Shown here piece after piece: positions 25,957 through 34,565 of a stretch of 58,979 nucleotides of DNA. Below the pieces are notes generated by a model. That model had not been told where the DNA came from, did not search any database, and saw only the letters and a program-made list of their open reading frames with translations. Numbering within the stretch: the first letter of the stretch is position 1; each line of letters starts with the position of its first letter. Source of the stretch: JBEOJY01 sp040275305 (GTDB lineage: Bacteria > Pseudomonadota > Alphaproteobacteria > UBA9219); the NCBI GenBank assembly GCA_040275305.1, contig JBEOJY010000008.1, positions 1 to 58,979 on the forward strand, read 5' to 3'. The translations under genes and the position numbers were made by a program.

Positions 25957-26892
25957 ATGGCCGATTTTTCCGATCAACCGGTAACAATCAAAAAATATGC
26001 GAATCGGCGGCTTTATAACACCGCGACAAGTTCGTATGTCACACTTGAAGACCTTGCCCAGATGGTCAAGGACGACATTAAGTTCAATGTCTATGATGCT
26101 AGAACAAGCGAGGATTTAACGCGCTCGGTGCTTGCGCAAATTATTTTCGAAGAAGAGAGCAAGACTGGGCAAAATTTGTTGCCGACCGGCTTTCTGCGCC
26201 AACTTATAAGCTTCTATGGCGACAGCTTGCAGTGGCTGGTGCCTCGGTATTTGGAGCACACGATGGAAGCTCTGGCGAGCAATCAGGAGCGAATTCGCGC
26301 CTGTTTTAATACGGCATTTGGCGGCATGTTTCCTTTTGGCAATACATTGGAGGAAGTTAGTAAGCAGAACCTCGCTATGTTTGATCGCGCTATGCGGATG
26401 TTTATGCCGCTTGGCAATCAGGAAGGCATGATGCAGGGCATGCCGTTCGCCTTCGCTCCGCTGACAGAGGCGGTGGTTTCCCGCAAGGACGAGTCGAAAA
26501 CTGGGCGCGCCTCTACAGCTAAGGAAGATGCTGTTCGTTCGTCGCAGCCATCAACAGGCGTTTCTCCGGCGGCATCGGCCCTGTCTGTGGCGGAGAGTCC
26601 CAAGCCTATTAGAATGGCTACGGTGTCTTCGTTGGTGACTCATTTGGCTGGCCAACAGGCTCAAACGATTACGCAGCCTCGGATCGCTTCGCCGGTAGTG
26701 TCGTCTGGCGCGACATCGTCGCGCCCTGTGCCGCAGACGGTTGTCGCTCCAAGCATGAGCATTCCTACTCCTGCGGTTGCTCAGGCTGCGGCCGCGCAAG
26801 AGGCTGCGTTGGCTACAGGGAAAGAAGTGCAGAACAAGATTGCAGCCTTGCAGAAGCAGCTTGCCGAATTGAAGAAAAAAGGGAAAACCTGA
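25957..26892 (+). CDS. phaR: Polyhydroxyalkanoate synthesis regulator PhaR
   Basis: A 311-residue DNA- and PHB-binding repressor. The N-terminal domain is diagnostic: IKKYANRRLYNTATSSYVTL followed by EDLAQMVKDDIKFNVYDART. A second domain (FLRQLISFYGDSLQWLVPRY, LEHTMEALASNQERIR) follows, then a long Ala/Ser/Pro-rich tail ending in a coiled coil (IAALQKQLAELKKK). The family senses PHA granules and controls phasin and synthase genes. I chose ATG 25957 because CAGGGA sits at good spacing; ATG 25915 is in frame but has none. The PhaC-like gene lies 3 kb away on the other strand. Confidence 0.93.
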   Translation: MADFSDQPVTIKKYANRRLYNTATSSYVTLEDLAQMVKDDIKFNVYDARTSEDLTRSVLAQIIFEEESKTGQNLLPTGFLRQLISFYGDSLQWLVPRYLEHTMEALASNQERIRACFNTAFGGMFPFGNTLEEVSKQNLAMFDRAMRMFMPLGNQEGMMQGMPFAFAPLTEAVVSRKDESKTGRASTAKEDAVRSSQPSTGVSPAASALSVAESPKPIRMATVSSLVTHLAGQQAQTITQPRIASPVVSSGATSSRPVPQTVVAPSMSIPTPAVAQAAAAQEAALATGKEVQNKIAALQKQLAELKKKGKT

Positions 26893-27023
26893 GAACGGGG
26901 TCTGTTGCCATTCGGTTATGAGGAGCGAAGCGTATGCCTGTCGTTTTCGAAAATAGATGCGATAGCAGGCGATGTTTTCGGGGTAGAAATAAGCCGTGGT
27001 CTTGTGTTATTTGCGCTTCGAAG

Positions 27024-27050
27024 AAGCCGGATTCGTTCCGGCTTTTTTTT
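27024..27050 (+). terminator. Rho-independent terminator
   Basis: AGCCGGA (27025-27031) pairs with TCCGGCT (27037-27043), with a 5-base loop and then a run of eight T (27043-27050). It lies 130 bases after phaR and 60 bases before pstS, so it separates the two units. Confidence 0.85.
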
Positions 27051-27111
27051 ATGTGTGGTTCGGTGGACAAGTTAGTCATTTCCGCAACGTGACTTGAAAT
27101 GAGGTTTCTCT

Positions 27112-28152
27112 ATGGCGACTTTCTGCATGTCTTATGCTTCGCGTATTTTTCTGGGGCTTTTCTCTTTGGTTGTCTTGTTGGGGCTTGCCTGTCCGGTAGG
27201 CGCTGCGGATATTCAAGGGGCTGGGGCGACCTTTCCTTACCCCATTTATGCGAAATGGGCTGATTCCTATAAGAAAAAATCAGGCATTGGCCTTAATTAC
27301 CAGCCCATAGGATCAGGGGGAGGCATCAAGCAGATCAAGGCCAAGACGGTCACTTTTGGCGCTTCGGATATGCCGTTGAAGCCCGAAGAGCTGAAGGAAT
27401 CCGGGCTGATGCAGTGGCCGATGGTGATCGGCGGCGTGGTGCCGGTCGTCAATATTCCCGGCATTCAGGCTGGCGCGATGACGCTTGACGGGAACGCTTT
27501 GGCTCAAATCTATCTGGGGGCTATCTTATACTGGGACGATCCGGCGCTTGCCAAGCTTAATCCGGATTTGAAGTTGCCGCATCTTGCTATCGCGCCAGTA
27601 TATCGTTCGGATGGATCGGGCACGACATTTTTGTTTACGGCTTATCTCAAGGAAGTTGATGACGCTTTTTCCGACAAGATTGGCAGCAATTCTTCGGTGT
27701 CATGGGTCACGGGCATGGGGGCGAAAGGCAATGTCGGCGTTGCGACGATGGTCGGACAGACAACGGGGTCTATAGGCTATGTCGAATATGCCTATGCCAT
27801 GGAGTCGCACCTAACATATACCAAGATGGTCAATAAGGCTGGCAAGGCGATGGCTCCGGGCATTGGTTCTTTCCAAGCGGCAGCGGCGCATGCGGAGTGG
27901 TCGGCTGATGATGGGTTTTACAGCGTACTTGTCAATCAGTCGGGCGATGATAGTTGGCCAATGACTGGCGCCAGCTTTATCCTGATGAACAACAAGCCTG
28001 AAGACAAAGCGGCTACCAAGGCAGCTTTGGATTTCTTTAGTTGGGCTTTTAAGCACGGGGCAGATATGGCCAAAACCATGGCCTATGTGCCAATCCCGGA
28101 ATTTGTCGTTCAAAAAATCAAGGCCAGCTGGAAGCCGTTAGTGGAGCCATGA
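27112..28152 (+). CDS. pstS: Phosphate ABC transporter, periplasmic phosphate-binding protein
   Basis: A 346-residue exported binding protein. The signal peptide (SRIFLGLFSLVVLLGLACPV, cleavage near GAA-DI) is followed by the PstS opening IQGAGATFPYPIYAKW, NYQPIGSGGGIKQI, the SDMPLKPEEL segment, YRSDGSGTTFLFTAYL and GSIGYVEYAYA, all involved in phosphate binding. It heads pstSCAB. Such operons are under PhoB control in relatives; I see no certain Pho box in the 60 bases after the upstream terminator. Confidence 0.96.
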   Translation: MATFCMSYASRIFLGLFSLVVLLGLACPVGAADIQGAGATFPYPIYAKWADSYKKKSGIGLNYQPIGSGGGIKQIKAKTVTFGASDMPLKPEELKESGLMQWPMVIGGVVPVVNIPGIQAGAMTLDGNALAQIYLGAILYWDDPALAKLNPDLKLPHLAIAPVYRSDGSGTTFLFTAYLKEVDDAFSDKIGSNSSVSWVTGMGAKGNVGVATMVGQTTGSIGYVEYAYAMESHLTYTKMVNKAGKAMAPGIGSFQAAAAHAEWSADDGFYSVLVNQSGDDSWPMTGASFILMNNKPEDKAATKAALDFFSWAFKHGADMAKTMAYVPIPEFVVQKIKASWKPLVEP

Positions 28153-28190
28153 TTTGAGCCATTTTGTGAGATGCTTTTCATCAATACGGT

Positions 28191-29219
28191 ATGGGTAAGA
28201 TGTTAGCCAGATTGTTTGCTGCCTCGGATGAGCGCTCCTGCGCGAGTCTGGCGTGGTCGTCGTGGCGCTGCCTGCCGCGCTTGGCTGCGGCGCGGTTCGA
28301 CTTTGTGTTTCGAAGCATGAGCGCGCTTTGCGCCGTTGGCGTGTTTGTGACTTTATCAGCGGTGCTGATCGTGCTTGCGATTGCAGCATGGCCAGCATTT
28401 CAGGCGTTCGGTCCGAAGTTTTTTGTAGCTGATGTCTGGAATCCCGTGACCGATTCTTTTGGCGCTCTGTCATCGGTTTTTGGCACAGTTGTTACGGCGT
28501 TTCTGGCTATGGCGATAGCAGTTCCCATTGCCTATGGCATCGCGTTCTTTCTTACCCAGCTTGCGCCTGCATGGCTGGCGCGTCCGGTGGCTATTGCCGT
28601 TGAGCTTTTGGCTGGCATTCCCAGTATTATATACGGCATGTGGGGATTGCTCGCTCTTGCTCCGTTTGTACGCCACTCGTTGCAGCCAACACTGGAGTCG
28701 TTTCTCGGTCCTATTCCTGTTATCGGCTCTTTGTTCAGGGGGCCGTGTTACGGCGTTGGCATTATGACGGCGTCGTGGATACTTGCGATCATGGTGTTGC
28801 CTTATGTCGCGACGTTTTTGCGCGAGATTTTCGAGACAGTGCCGGATATGTTGAAGGAGTCCGCCTATGCGCTTGGCGCGACGACATGGGATGTCATGTC
28901 GCAAGTCATCATGCCCTATGTTCGCGTCGCGGCGATGGGCGGCGTCGTTCTGGGGCTTGGGCGCGCGTTAGGCGAGACGATGGCGGTAACATTCGTGGTT
29001 GGCAACGCGCACAGGATCTCGCCTTCGCTGTTCGCGCCGGGCACTACGATTTCTTCCACGATTGCCAACGAGTTCAATGAGGCGACAGGCGCTTTGTATA
29101 CGTCATCCCTGCTTGCGCTTGGGTTGATCCTGTTTGTGATTACTTTTCTTGTTTTGGCGGCGGGGCGCTTGCTTGTGCGCATGCTTGACAAGGATAGGAC
29201 GGGGATGAGGGGGCGCTGA
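28191..29219 (+). CDS. pstC: Phosphate ABC transporter permease PstC
   Basis: A 342-residue inner-membrane permease with six or more helices. Family marks are GIAFFLTQLAPAWLARPVAI, LLAGIPSIIYGMWGLLALAP, the EAA-like loop YALGATTWDVMSQVIMPY, and LGLGRALGETMAVTFVVGNA. The ATG at 28191 lies 38 bases after pstS. Its stop overlaps the pstA ATG (TGATG), indicating translational coupling. Confidence 0.95.
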   Translation: MGKMLARLFAASDERSCASLAWSSWRCLPRLAAARFDFVFRSMSALCAVGVFVTLSAVLIVLAIAAWPAFQAFGPKFFVADVWNPVTDSFGALSSVFGTVVTAFLAMAIAVPIAYGIAFFLTQLAPAWLARPVAIAVELLAGIPSIIYGMWGLLALAPFVRHSLQPTLESFLGPIPVIGSLFRGPCYGVGIMTASWILAIMVLPYVATFLREIFETVPDMLKESAYALGATTWDVMSQVIMPYVRVAAMGGVVLGLGRALGETMAVTFVVGNAHRISPSLFAPGTTISSTIANEFNEATGALYTSSLLALGLILFVITFLVLAAGRLLVRMLDKDRTGMRGR

Positions 29220-30079
29220 TGGCCGCGTTTTCAGGCGCATTCGGCATTCAACGGAGGCGTGTTTATATGGACCGCTTCGCGCGGTTTCTTGCTATTTCCG
29301 CATCGGGATTGGGCGTCGCTTTGCTGGCCGCAATTCTGGCGACGCTTATTGCGAAGGGATGGGATGCCCTGTCCTCAGCTTTTTTCCTGTTGCCTACATC
29401 GGCGCCCGGCCAGCAGGGCGGCATGCTTAACGCTATGATTGGAAGCCTGATGATGTCGGCGCTCGGTATGGCGGTCGCTATACCTATGGGTATTCTTGCG
29501 GGCATTCATCTTGCCGAATATGGACGAGCGGCGCGCAGCAGCACGGCGCTCCGGTTTCTCAACGATATTCTATTAAGTGCGCCATCGATTTGCATTGGCA
29601 TGTTCGTTTATGAGATTCTGGTGCGGCCTATGCACGGGTTTTCCGGCTATGCCGGCGCGTGCGCTTTGGCCATCATTGCTCTGCCCGTGATCGTACGCAC
29701 GACCGAAGATATGTTGGCGTTGGTGCCAGACCGTTTGCGCGAAGCGGCGTTCGCGCTTGGATCTCCGCAGTGGCACGTTATCGTGTTCGTCTGTTCGCGG
29801 CTGGTGCGTAGCGGCATCGTCACGGGCGTGTTATTAGCCGCATCGCGTATCGTTGGCGAGACTGCGCCGCTTCTTTTTACGGCATTGAACAACCAGTATC
29901 TCAGTTTTGATCTTAGCAAACCGACCGCGAGCTTGACGGTGACGATTTTTCATTACGCCATGTCACCCTATGATGACTGGCATAAGATGGCCTGGGGCGG
30001 TGCGCTGTTGGTGACATTTACGGTTCTGGCGATGAACGTTGTCGCGCGTGTGATGACATCCGGGCGGCGGAACACATAG
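29219..30079 (+). CDS. pstA: Phosphate ABC transporter permease PstA
   Basis: A 286-residue partner permease. GMAVAIPMGILAGIHLAEYG, FLNDILLSAPSICIGMFVYE, the cytoplasmic-loop motif AFALGSPQWHVIVFVCSRLV and AASRIVGETAPLLFTALNNQ are typical of PstA. It overlaps pstC by one base and is followed by pstB after 11 bases. Confidence 0.95.
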   Translation: MAAFSGAFGIQRRRVYMDRFARFLAISASGLGVALLAAILATLIAKGWDALSSAFFLLPTSAPGQQGGMLNAMIGSLMMSALGMAVAIPMGILAGIHLAEYGRAARSSTALRFLNDILLSAPSICIGMFVYEILVRPMHGFSGYAGACALAIIALPVIVRTTEDMLALVPDRLREAAFALGSPQWHVIVFVCSRLVRSGIVTGVLLAASRIVGETAPLLFTALNNQYLSFDLSKPTASLTVTIFHYAMSPYDDWHKMAWGGALLVTFTVLAMNVVARVMTSGRRNT

Positions 30080-30090
30080 GAGCGTCTTAT

Positions 30091-30933
30091 ATGGCAGAGA
30101 CTGTTACCCCCAGCGTTTCGTTCGCATCTGTTGCAACAGCCTCTTCTTTGAGCGCGGGCACGGCGGAACTTTCCAGCATGTCCGCAAAGATCACGGTCGA
30201 AAAGGTATCTTTCTACTATGACGAATATCAGGCGTTGCGCGATGTGAATCTTTTCGTGCGCCCGCATACGATCACTGCGATCATTGGGCCTTCCGGGTGC
30301 GGCAAATCTACGCTGCTGCGCGTTCTTAACCGGATTTACGATCTTTATCCCGATCAACGCGCGACGGGGCGCGTTATGCTTGAAGGACGCAATATCCTTG
30401 ACGGTAAAGTCGATCTGCAGACTTTGCGCAAGCGCGTCGGCATGGTGTTCCAAAAACCTACGCCGTTTCCCATGTCGATCTTCGACAATGTTGCCTATGG
30501 GATCAGGCTTCATGAGTCTTTATCGCGCAAGGCGCTGGCTGCGCGGGTCGAAGAAGCCTTGCGTCAGGCGGCCTTGTGGGACGAGGTGAAAGATGCGCTG
30601 CGGCACAGCGGTTTAGGACTTTCCGGAGGCCAGCAACAGCGGCTTTGCATTGCGCGAGCGTTGGCGGTCCAGCCGGATGTTCTTCTGCTCGATGAGCCAA
30701 CTTCGGCGCTTGATCCGGTTTCGACGGCCAAGATCGAGCGTTTGATTTCGGAGCTGAAGACTCGTTACACGATTATCCTAGTCACGCATAATCTTCAGCA
30801 AGCAGCGCGTATCGCCGACGATACGGTGTTTATGTATCTTGGAGAATTGATCGAGAGCGGGCCGAGCGTGCGCATGTTTTCTTCGCCGACTGATCCGCGC
30901 ACGCGCGATTATGTGCAGGGCAGGTTCGGGTAG
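30091..30933 (+). CDS. pstB: Phosphate ABC transporter ATP-binding protein PstB
   Basis: A 280-residue ATPase with Walker A GPSGCGKST, Q-loop MVFQKPTPFPMSIFDNVAYG (a PstB signature), ABC signature LSGGQQQRLCIARAL, Walker B LLLDEPTSALDP and switch His (VTHNLQQAARI). About 30 N-terminal residues before the domain are extra. The usual next gene, phoU, is absent: a GNAT acetyltransferase follows after seven bases, and no phoB/phoR is in the window. Confidence 0.96.
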   Translation: MAETVTPSVSFASVATASSLSAGTAELSSMSAKITVEKVSFYYDEYQALRDVNLFVRPHTITAIIGPSGCGKSTLLRVLNRIYDLYPDQRATGRVMLEGRNILDGKVDLQTLRKRVGMVFQKPTPFPMSIFDNVAYGIRLHESLSRKALAARVEEALRQAALWDEVKDALRHSGLGLSGGQQQRLCIARALAVQPDVLLLDEPTSALDPVSTAKIERLISELKTRYTIILVTHNLQQAARIADDTVFMYLGELIESGPSVRMFSSPTDPRTRDYVQGRFG

Positions 30934-30940
30934 GAATGTT

Positions 30941-31570
30941 ATGCTGTACCTTCGTCCTTTGTTTTCTCCGCTCACGCGCTATCCCCATTTGCCGTTCGAT
31001 ACAAGCCTGAAAGGGAGGCGGGTTTTTCTGCGCATGGGCGCGGCGGAGGATTGGAAGGCATGGCACACGTTGCGGGATATGAGCCGCGAATTTCTGACGC
31101 CATGGGAACCGCTTTGGAATTCCCATGCTCTTGAATATGGCTATTACTGCGGGTTGCTGAAGCGCCACACGCGCGAGTGGGAGCGTGGCGAAGGATATGC
31201 GTTCCATATTTTCCTGAAAGGCGAGGGGGTGTCGCGGGGGGCGTTGCTGGGTGAAATTGCGCTTACCGGAGTCGAGCGTGGAATATCCCAGAGAGGCACG
31301 CTTGGATATTGGGTTGGTATGCCGTATGCTGGACGCGGTTATATGCGCGAGGCGGCTGAGTTGGTGTGCGCTTTTGCATTTGAGAGACTGCGGCTGCATC
31401 GGCTTGACGCGAGCTGTCTTCCCGATAATGAACCCAGCGCGCGTCTGTTGCATGGTTTAGGGTTCGAGCGAGAAGGTTATGCGCGCGCGTATTTGCGCAT
31501 TAACGGACAATGGCGCGATCATCTGCTATGGGGATTGATCAATCCTAACGAGATGATCGGCAATCTTTGA
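30941..31570 (+). CDS. GNAT N-acetyltransferase, RimJ-like
   Basis: A 209-residue acetyltransferase of the ribosomal-protein-alanine type: GRRVFLRMGAAEDWKAWHTL, EFLTPWEPLWNSHALEYGYY, then the acetyl-CoA loop LGYWVGMPYAGRGYMREAAE and LDASCLPDNEPSARLLHGLG. RimJ-type enzymes acetylate N-termini of ribosomal or other proteins; the actual target is not known. The ATG at 30941 has TAGGAA upstream; an in-frame start at 30911 overlaps pstB. The neighbours are pstB and lipB on the same strand. Confidence 0.88.
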   Translation: MLYLRPLFSPLTRYPHLPFDTSLKGRRVFLRMGAAEDWKAWHTLRDMSREFLTPWEPLWNSHALEYGYYCGLLKRHTREWERGEGYAFHIFLKGEGVSRGALLGEIALTGVERGISQRGTLGYWVGMPYAGRGYMREAAELVCAFAFERLRLHRLDASCLPDNEPSARLLHGLGFEREGYARAYLRINGQWRDHLLWGLINPNEMIGNL

Positions 31571-31589
31571 TCGGCTATGAAGTTTTTCG

Positions 31590-32264
31590 ATGCAGCATTT
31601 TCTTTCCTCAGGTTCGGCGATTTCTCAAGCCGAATGGCGAGTTGAGCCAAGCCTTGTCCCTTATCCCGATGCTATGCGGATTATGGAGGAGAGGGTTGAA
31701 GCCATCGGGCGAGGGGATGCGCCGGAGCTGTTCTGGCTGCTTGAGCATCCCCCGCTTTATACGGCTGGCACGAGCGCGCATGCATCTGATCTTATAGACG
31801 CTGGCGGGTTTCCGGTTTATGCGACGGGACGTGGCGGGCAATATACTTATCACGGTCCAGGTCAAAGGGTCGTTTATGCGCTTTGCGATTTGCGCGCGCG
31901 TGGTCGCGATTTGCGAGCCCATGTGTGGCGGCTGGAGGAGCTAATTATTCGCGTGCTTGCCGGGTTCGGCGTGCGCGGCGAGCGCCGTGAAGGGCGCGTC
32001 GGAATCTGGGTCGTCAACAAATATGGGGCCGAAGAGAAGATCGCCGCGATTGGCGTCCGCGTGCGGCGGTGGATTACCTGGCATGGATTGTCGCTCAATG
32101 TGCGGCCCGACCTTAGGCACTTTAAGGGGATCGTGCCATGCGGACTTCCCCAATTCGGCGTGACTTCGCTTGAAACACTTGGAGTCGAGGTTTCTATTGG
32201 GGATGTCGATGCCGCTTTCTCTTGCGCGGCGCGTGACGTTTTCCGGATAGACGACGCGCCGTAA
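31590..32264 (+). CDS. lipB: Octanoyl-ACP:protein N-octanoyltransferase LipB
   Basis: A 224-residue enzyme that moves octanoyl groups from ACP to lipoyl domains. Visible are LLEHPPLYTAGTSAHASDLI, the conserved GRGGQYTYHGPGQRVVYALC, the lysine segment KIAAIGVRVRRWITWHGLSL, and the catalytic Cys in GIVPCGLPQFGVTSL. Length is normal. It converges with the minus-strand gene that ends seven bases further on. Confidence 0.95.
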   Translation: MQHFLSSGSAISQAEWRVEPSLVPYPDAMRIMEERVEAIGRGDAPELFWLLEHPPLYTAGTSAHASDLIDAGGFPVYATGRGGQYTYHGPGQRVVYALCDLRARGRDLRAHVWRLEELIIRVLAGFGVRGERREGRVGIWVVNKYGAEEKIAAIGVRVRRWITWHGLSLNVRPDLRHFKGIVPCGLPQFGVTSLETLGVEVSIGDVDAAFSCAARDVFRIDDAP

Positions 32265-32271
32265 CTTTCCG

Positions 32272-33189
32272 CTACTTATAGTCACATTGCGCCATTCCAT
32301 TTCCCGCATAGGTGATGATGAGTTCCTGCGGGGGCGAGGTTAAACGTGGATTGCAGTTGCCTATGCCAAGATGAACTGCGAATTTGTTGTCGATCTGGTG
32401 AATTATTCCTTTTCCTGAAGGGACTGATTCAGTCGTCGGGCACAGAGCTTGCACTTCCGCCATAATCTTTTTTATTTTTCCGGAATACTTGATATCGTCT
32501 TTTCCGTTGGATTTTGTATTGAACTGGCTAACTCCATTTTCCGCGATGATCATGCCACGCAGAGACAATATGCAACTTTCCACAACTTTGTTTCTGGCCA
32601 TGCCCAGTTTATTCATCACCTTATCGACGTCCGAAGGCCCCCAGACCGATTGATTGCTTATATTTACGGCGAGACGCGACATTCCTGCGTCATAATTTGG
32701 CATGCTCTGCAATATTTTCTGCACCTCCGGCGCGAGGGGCGGGGGAGTCGTTGTCTTGATGATTATTGTCGACCCGTGATTTATTATGGATGGTTGCATT
32801 TGCTGCGGTATTAGTGAGTTTTTGGTAGGAGAAATGGAGGTAAGAAGCTCGCTGGCCAAGGATTTGCTTGGGGGCGGTTCCGCTGCTGAAGTGGTGGCGT
32901 TGGCGCTGGGCTTTTTTATTTCAATTTGGGGCGCTAATTGCTGAGGAACGGTTGGATGCGGGGGATAATTGGGGGTTGCTTGCTGCGTTCCTGAGGGTAA
33001 CGGCGCGCGCGGCATTAGTCCGAGATTGGGTGGCTGAGCGTTATTGTTAGTAGTTTCTGACGGCAACAGGACGTTTCCGGTTGCGTTGGCTTTGATGGGG
33101 GGGGGGATCATAAGCGCGGCACTTAGGCCTGTCGCTAGCGCTATGGTCAGGAAAGCGTTTTTTTTCCGCATGACAGCCCTGTTGTGCAT
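32272..33189 (-). CDS. Exported proline-rich protein, function unknown
   Basis: A 305-residue product with a signal peptide (AFLTIALATGLSAALMIPPP), a Pro/Ala/Asn/Gln-rich segment of about 100 residues, and a C-terminal part that looks folded, with Cys at three or four places (VESCILSLRG, ALCPTT, IGNCNPR, AQCDYK). The N-terminal linker followed by a Cys-containing domain suggests a periplasmic or surface protein. ATG 33189 and 33171 are both possible starts. No family is recognised. It converges with lipB. Confidence 0.7.
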   Translation of the reverse strand: MHNRAVMRKKNAFLTIALATGLSAALMIPPPIKANATGNVLLPSETTNNNAQPPNLGLMPRAPLPSGTQQATPNYPPHPTVPQQLAPQIEIKKPSANATTSAAEPPPSKSLASELLTSISPTKNSLIPQQMQPSIINHGSTIIIKTTTPPPLAPEVQKILQSMPNYDAGMSRLAVNISNQSVWGPSDVDKVMNKLGMARNKVVESCILSLRGMIIAENGVSQFNTKSNGKDDIKYSGKIKKIMAEVQALCPTTESVPSGKGIIHQIDNKFAVHLGIGNCNPRLTSPPQELIITYAGNGMAQCDYK

Positions 33190-33225
33190 ATTATCAGGCG
33201 TCTATCATACCATTTCTTGCCGAGA

Positions 33226-33780
33226 TTACCATTTTCTTACGGGGCCGACGTCTATGTGAACAAATTGCGATTCAGGGTAGTAACCAACCCCTCCGCGCCG
33301 CAGGGCTAGCGCGACGTTATGCAGTTTGTTGAGAGAGGTTCCGGGCAGGCGGACATCGATCGCCATGCCGCGTGTGTGATAGCTTTGGGTCGCAACGCCA
33401 TTGGAATAACGCGCTAGCTTGAAGTTTGTTCGCGGAGAGCGGTACCCTGAGATCACTTCCAAAGCGCCATCGTTGCCAATTTTTGATTGCAGGCCGTGCA
33501 GGAGGTCCATCAGCCTGATATCCATGTTATGGATATCGCCGGAATAGTGGTCGCGCAGAAGGTGGTTGATGCTCGCATGCGCTTCCGGAAGATATTTCCC
33601 GTCTTTCCAGTAGGTGACGCGCAGGCGCTCATCGGTGTGCAGGTTATGGAATGCAAGCGCTCGCATTCCCTTCATTCTTGGCGTCGAGGCCATGGCTGGC
33701 CCTGCGGCAGAGAAAAACAACGCTGTCATGCCGAGGCACACCAGACTGCGGCGTGTCATATCAATATTGGATGAGGTCAT
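33226..33780 (-). CDS. DUF882/YcbK-family murein peptidase-like protein
   Basis: A 184-residue exported protein with a twin-arginine-like leader (MTRRSLVCLGMTALFFSAAG). The domain is of the DUF882, peptidase M15-related type: FHNLHTDERLRVTYW, INHLLRDHYSGDIHNMD, VISGYRSPRTN, SYHTRGMAIDVRLPG (zinc-ligand-like His and Asp) and SQFVHIDVGPVR (His). The metal-binding set is complete, so DD- or LD-endopeptidase activity on peptidoglycan is plausible. The start is ATG 33780; the longer reading begins at a TTG. Confidence 0.9.
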   Translation of the reverse strand: MTSSNIDMTRRSLVCLGMTALFFSAAGPAMASTPRMKGMRALAFHNLHTDERLRVTYWKDGKYLPEAHASINHLLRDHYSGDIHNMDIRLMDLLHGLQSKIGNDGALEVISGYRSPRTNFKLARYSNGVATQSYHTRGMAIDVRLPGTSLNKLHNVALALRRGGVGYYPESQFVHIDVGPVRKW

Positions 33781-33826
33781 GCGCAACAGGATGGGTTAGT
33801 TATTCCGGAGGTTGAGGGTACAAGGG

Positions 33827-33843
33827 CGCATGCTTTGCATGCG
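33827..33843. promoter_or_regulatory. Perfect palindrome between two minus-strand genes
   Basis: CGCATGC and GCATGCG flank TTT, a perfect 7-bp inverted repeat 47 bases upstream of the DUF882-type gene. There is no T-run, so an operator is possible but unproven. The rest of the 220-base gap (33781-34001) shows nothing I can assign. Confidence 0.3.
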
Positions 33844-34001
33844 ACACCTTTCAAGACCACGACGCCAGGGCGATTCCCAGCGGTGCGCACAGTGAACCTT
33901 AAATGATCCGTGAATGCAATAGTTTTATGCGTCACTTATCATCGACACTAAGGGGGTGCGTGGATTGGTAAATTTCCATCTAACCCCTTGACGATTCTTG
34001 G

Positions 34002-34505
34002 TTACTTCGTTTTTTTGGCTGATGGCCGGTTGCGGCGAAGCATTTCATATTCCAGCAAATCATGGATTTGAGGGCGTATGGTGCTGATTTTCTTTTTGCG
34101 GTCTTCGCTTTCCCGGATACGGCGATAGATGGTTAATACCATGGCCGCGAAGTCGCGTGGCGCAAGCTTGCGGTCCTTATCTGCGGAAACTTCCTGAAGG
34201 CGTGTGATAATTTCGGCCAGAAGCTCGGTGTCCTGATCGAAATTGGGGGCTTTGGGTTCGTTCGATTCCGGCGATTCGGGGTCGCACATCAGACGGGCTG
34301 GCGTCGTGTGCAGCGCTTCGGCCAAAGCCATCGCAGTATCGTAGCGAGGGAACCGCGAGCGACCTTCGAACATGTCACGGACAGCGGTGGGATTCAGTCC
34401 AGCTTTCAATGACAGACTTCTGGGGTTGAATCCTTGATCTTCCATCATGTTGCGCAGGTTTTGAACCCAACGCGGGGCGGTGGGGAGGGGTTTGTTTTTT
34501 GCCAT
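34002..34505 (-). CDS. XRE-family transcriptional regulator
   Basis: A 167-residue protein with an N-terminal helix-turn-helix of the Cro/CI type (NPRSLSLKAGLNPTAVRDMF, then EGRSRFPRYDTAMALAEALH), followed by an acidic linker and a helical, charged C-terminus that may mediate dimerisation. It lies 60 bases downstream of the PAP2-family gene on the same strand. Target and signal are unknown. Confidence 0.85.
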   Translation of the reverse strand: MAKNKPLPTAPRWVQNLRNMMEDQGFNPRSLSLKAGLNPTAVRDMFEGRSRFPRYDTAMALAEALHTTPARLMCDPESPESNEPKAPNFDQDTELLAEIITRLQEVSADKDRKLAPRDFAAMVLTIYRRIRESEDRKKKISTIRPQIHDLLEYEMLRRNRPSAKKTK

Positions 34506-34565
34506 GGTTTGACCTGTTTTTCTGCGGCGTTTCGCTTCAACGCACGCCTGATTGTTAGCCGATTT

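Noticed and set aside
25354..25977. 207-codon minus-strand frame upstream of phaR
   Set aside because: Composition is erratic (Arg/Pro/His-rich), no motif is present, and it crosses the clear phaR start on the other strand.
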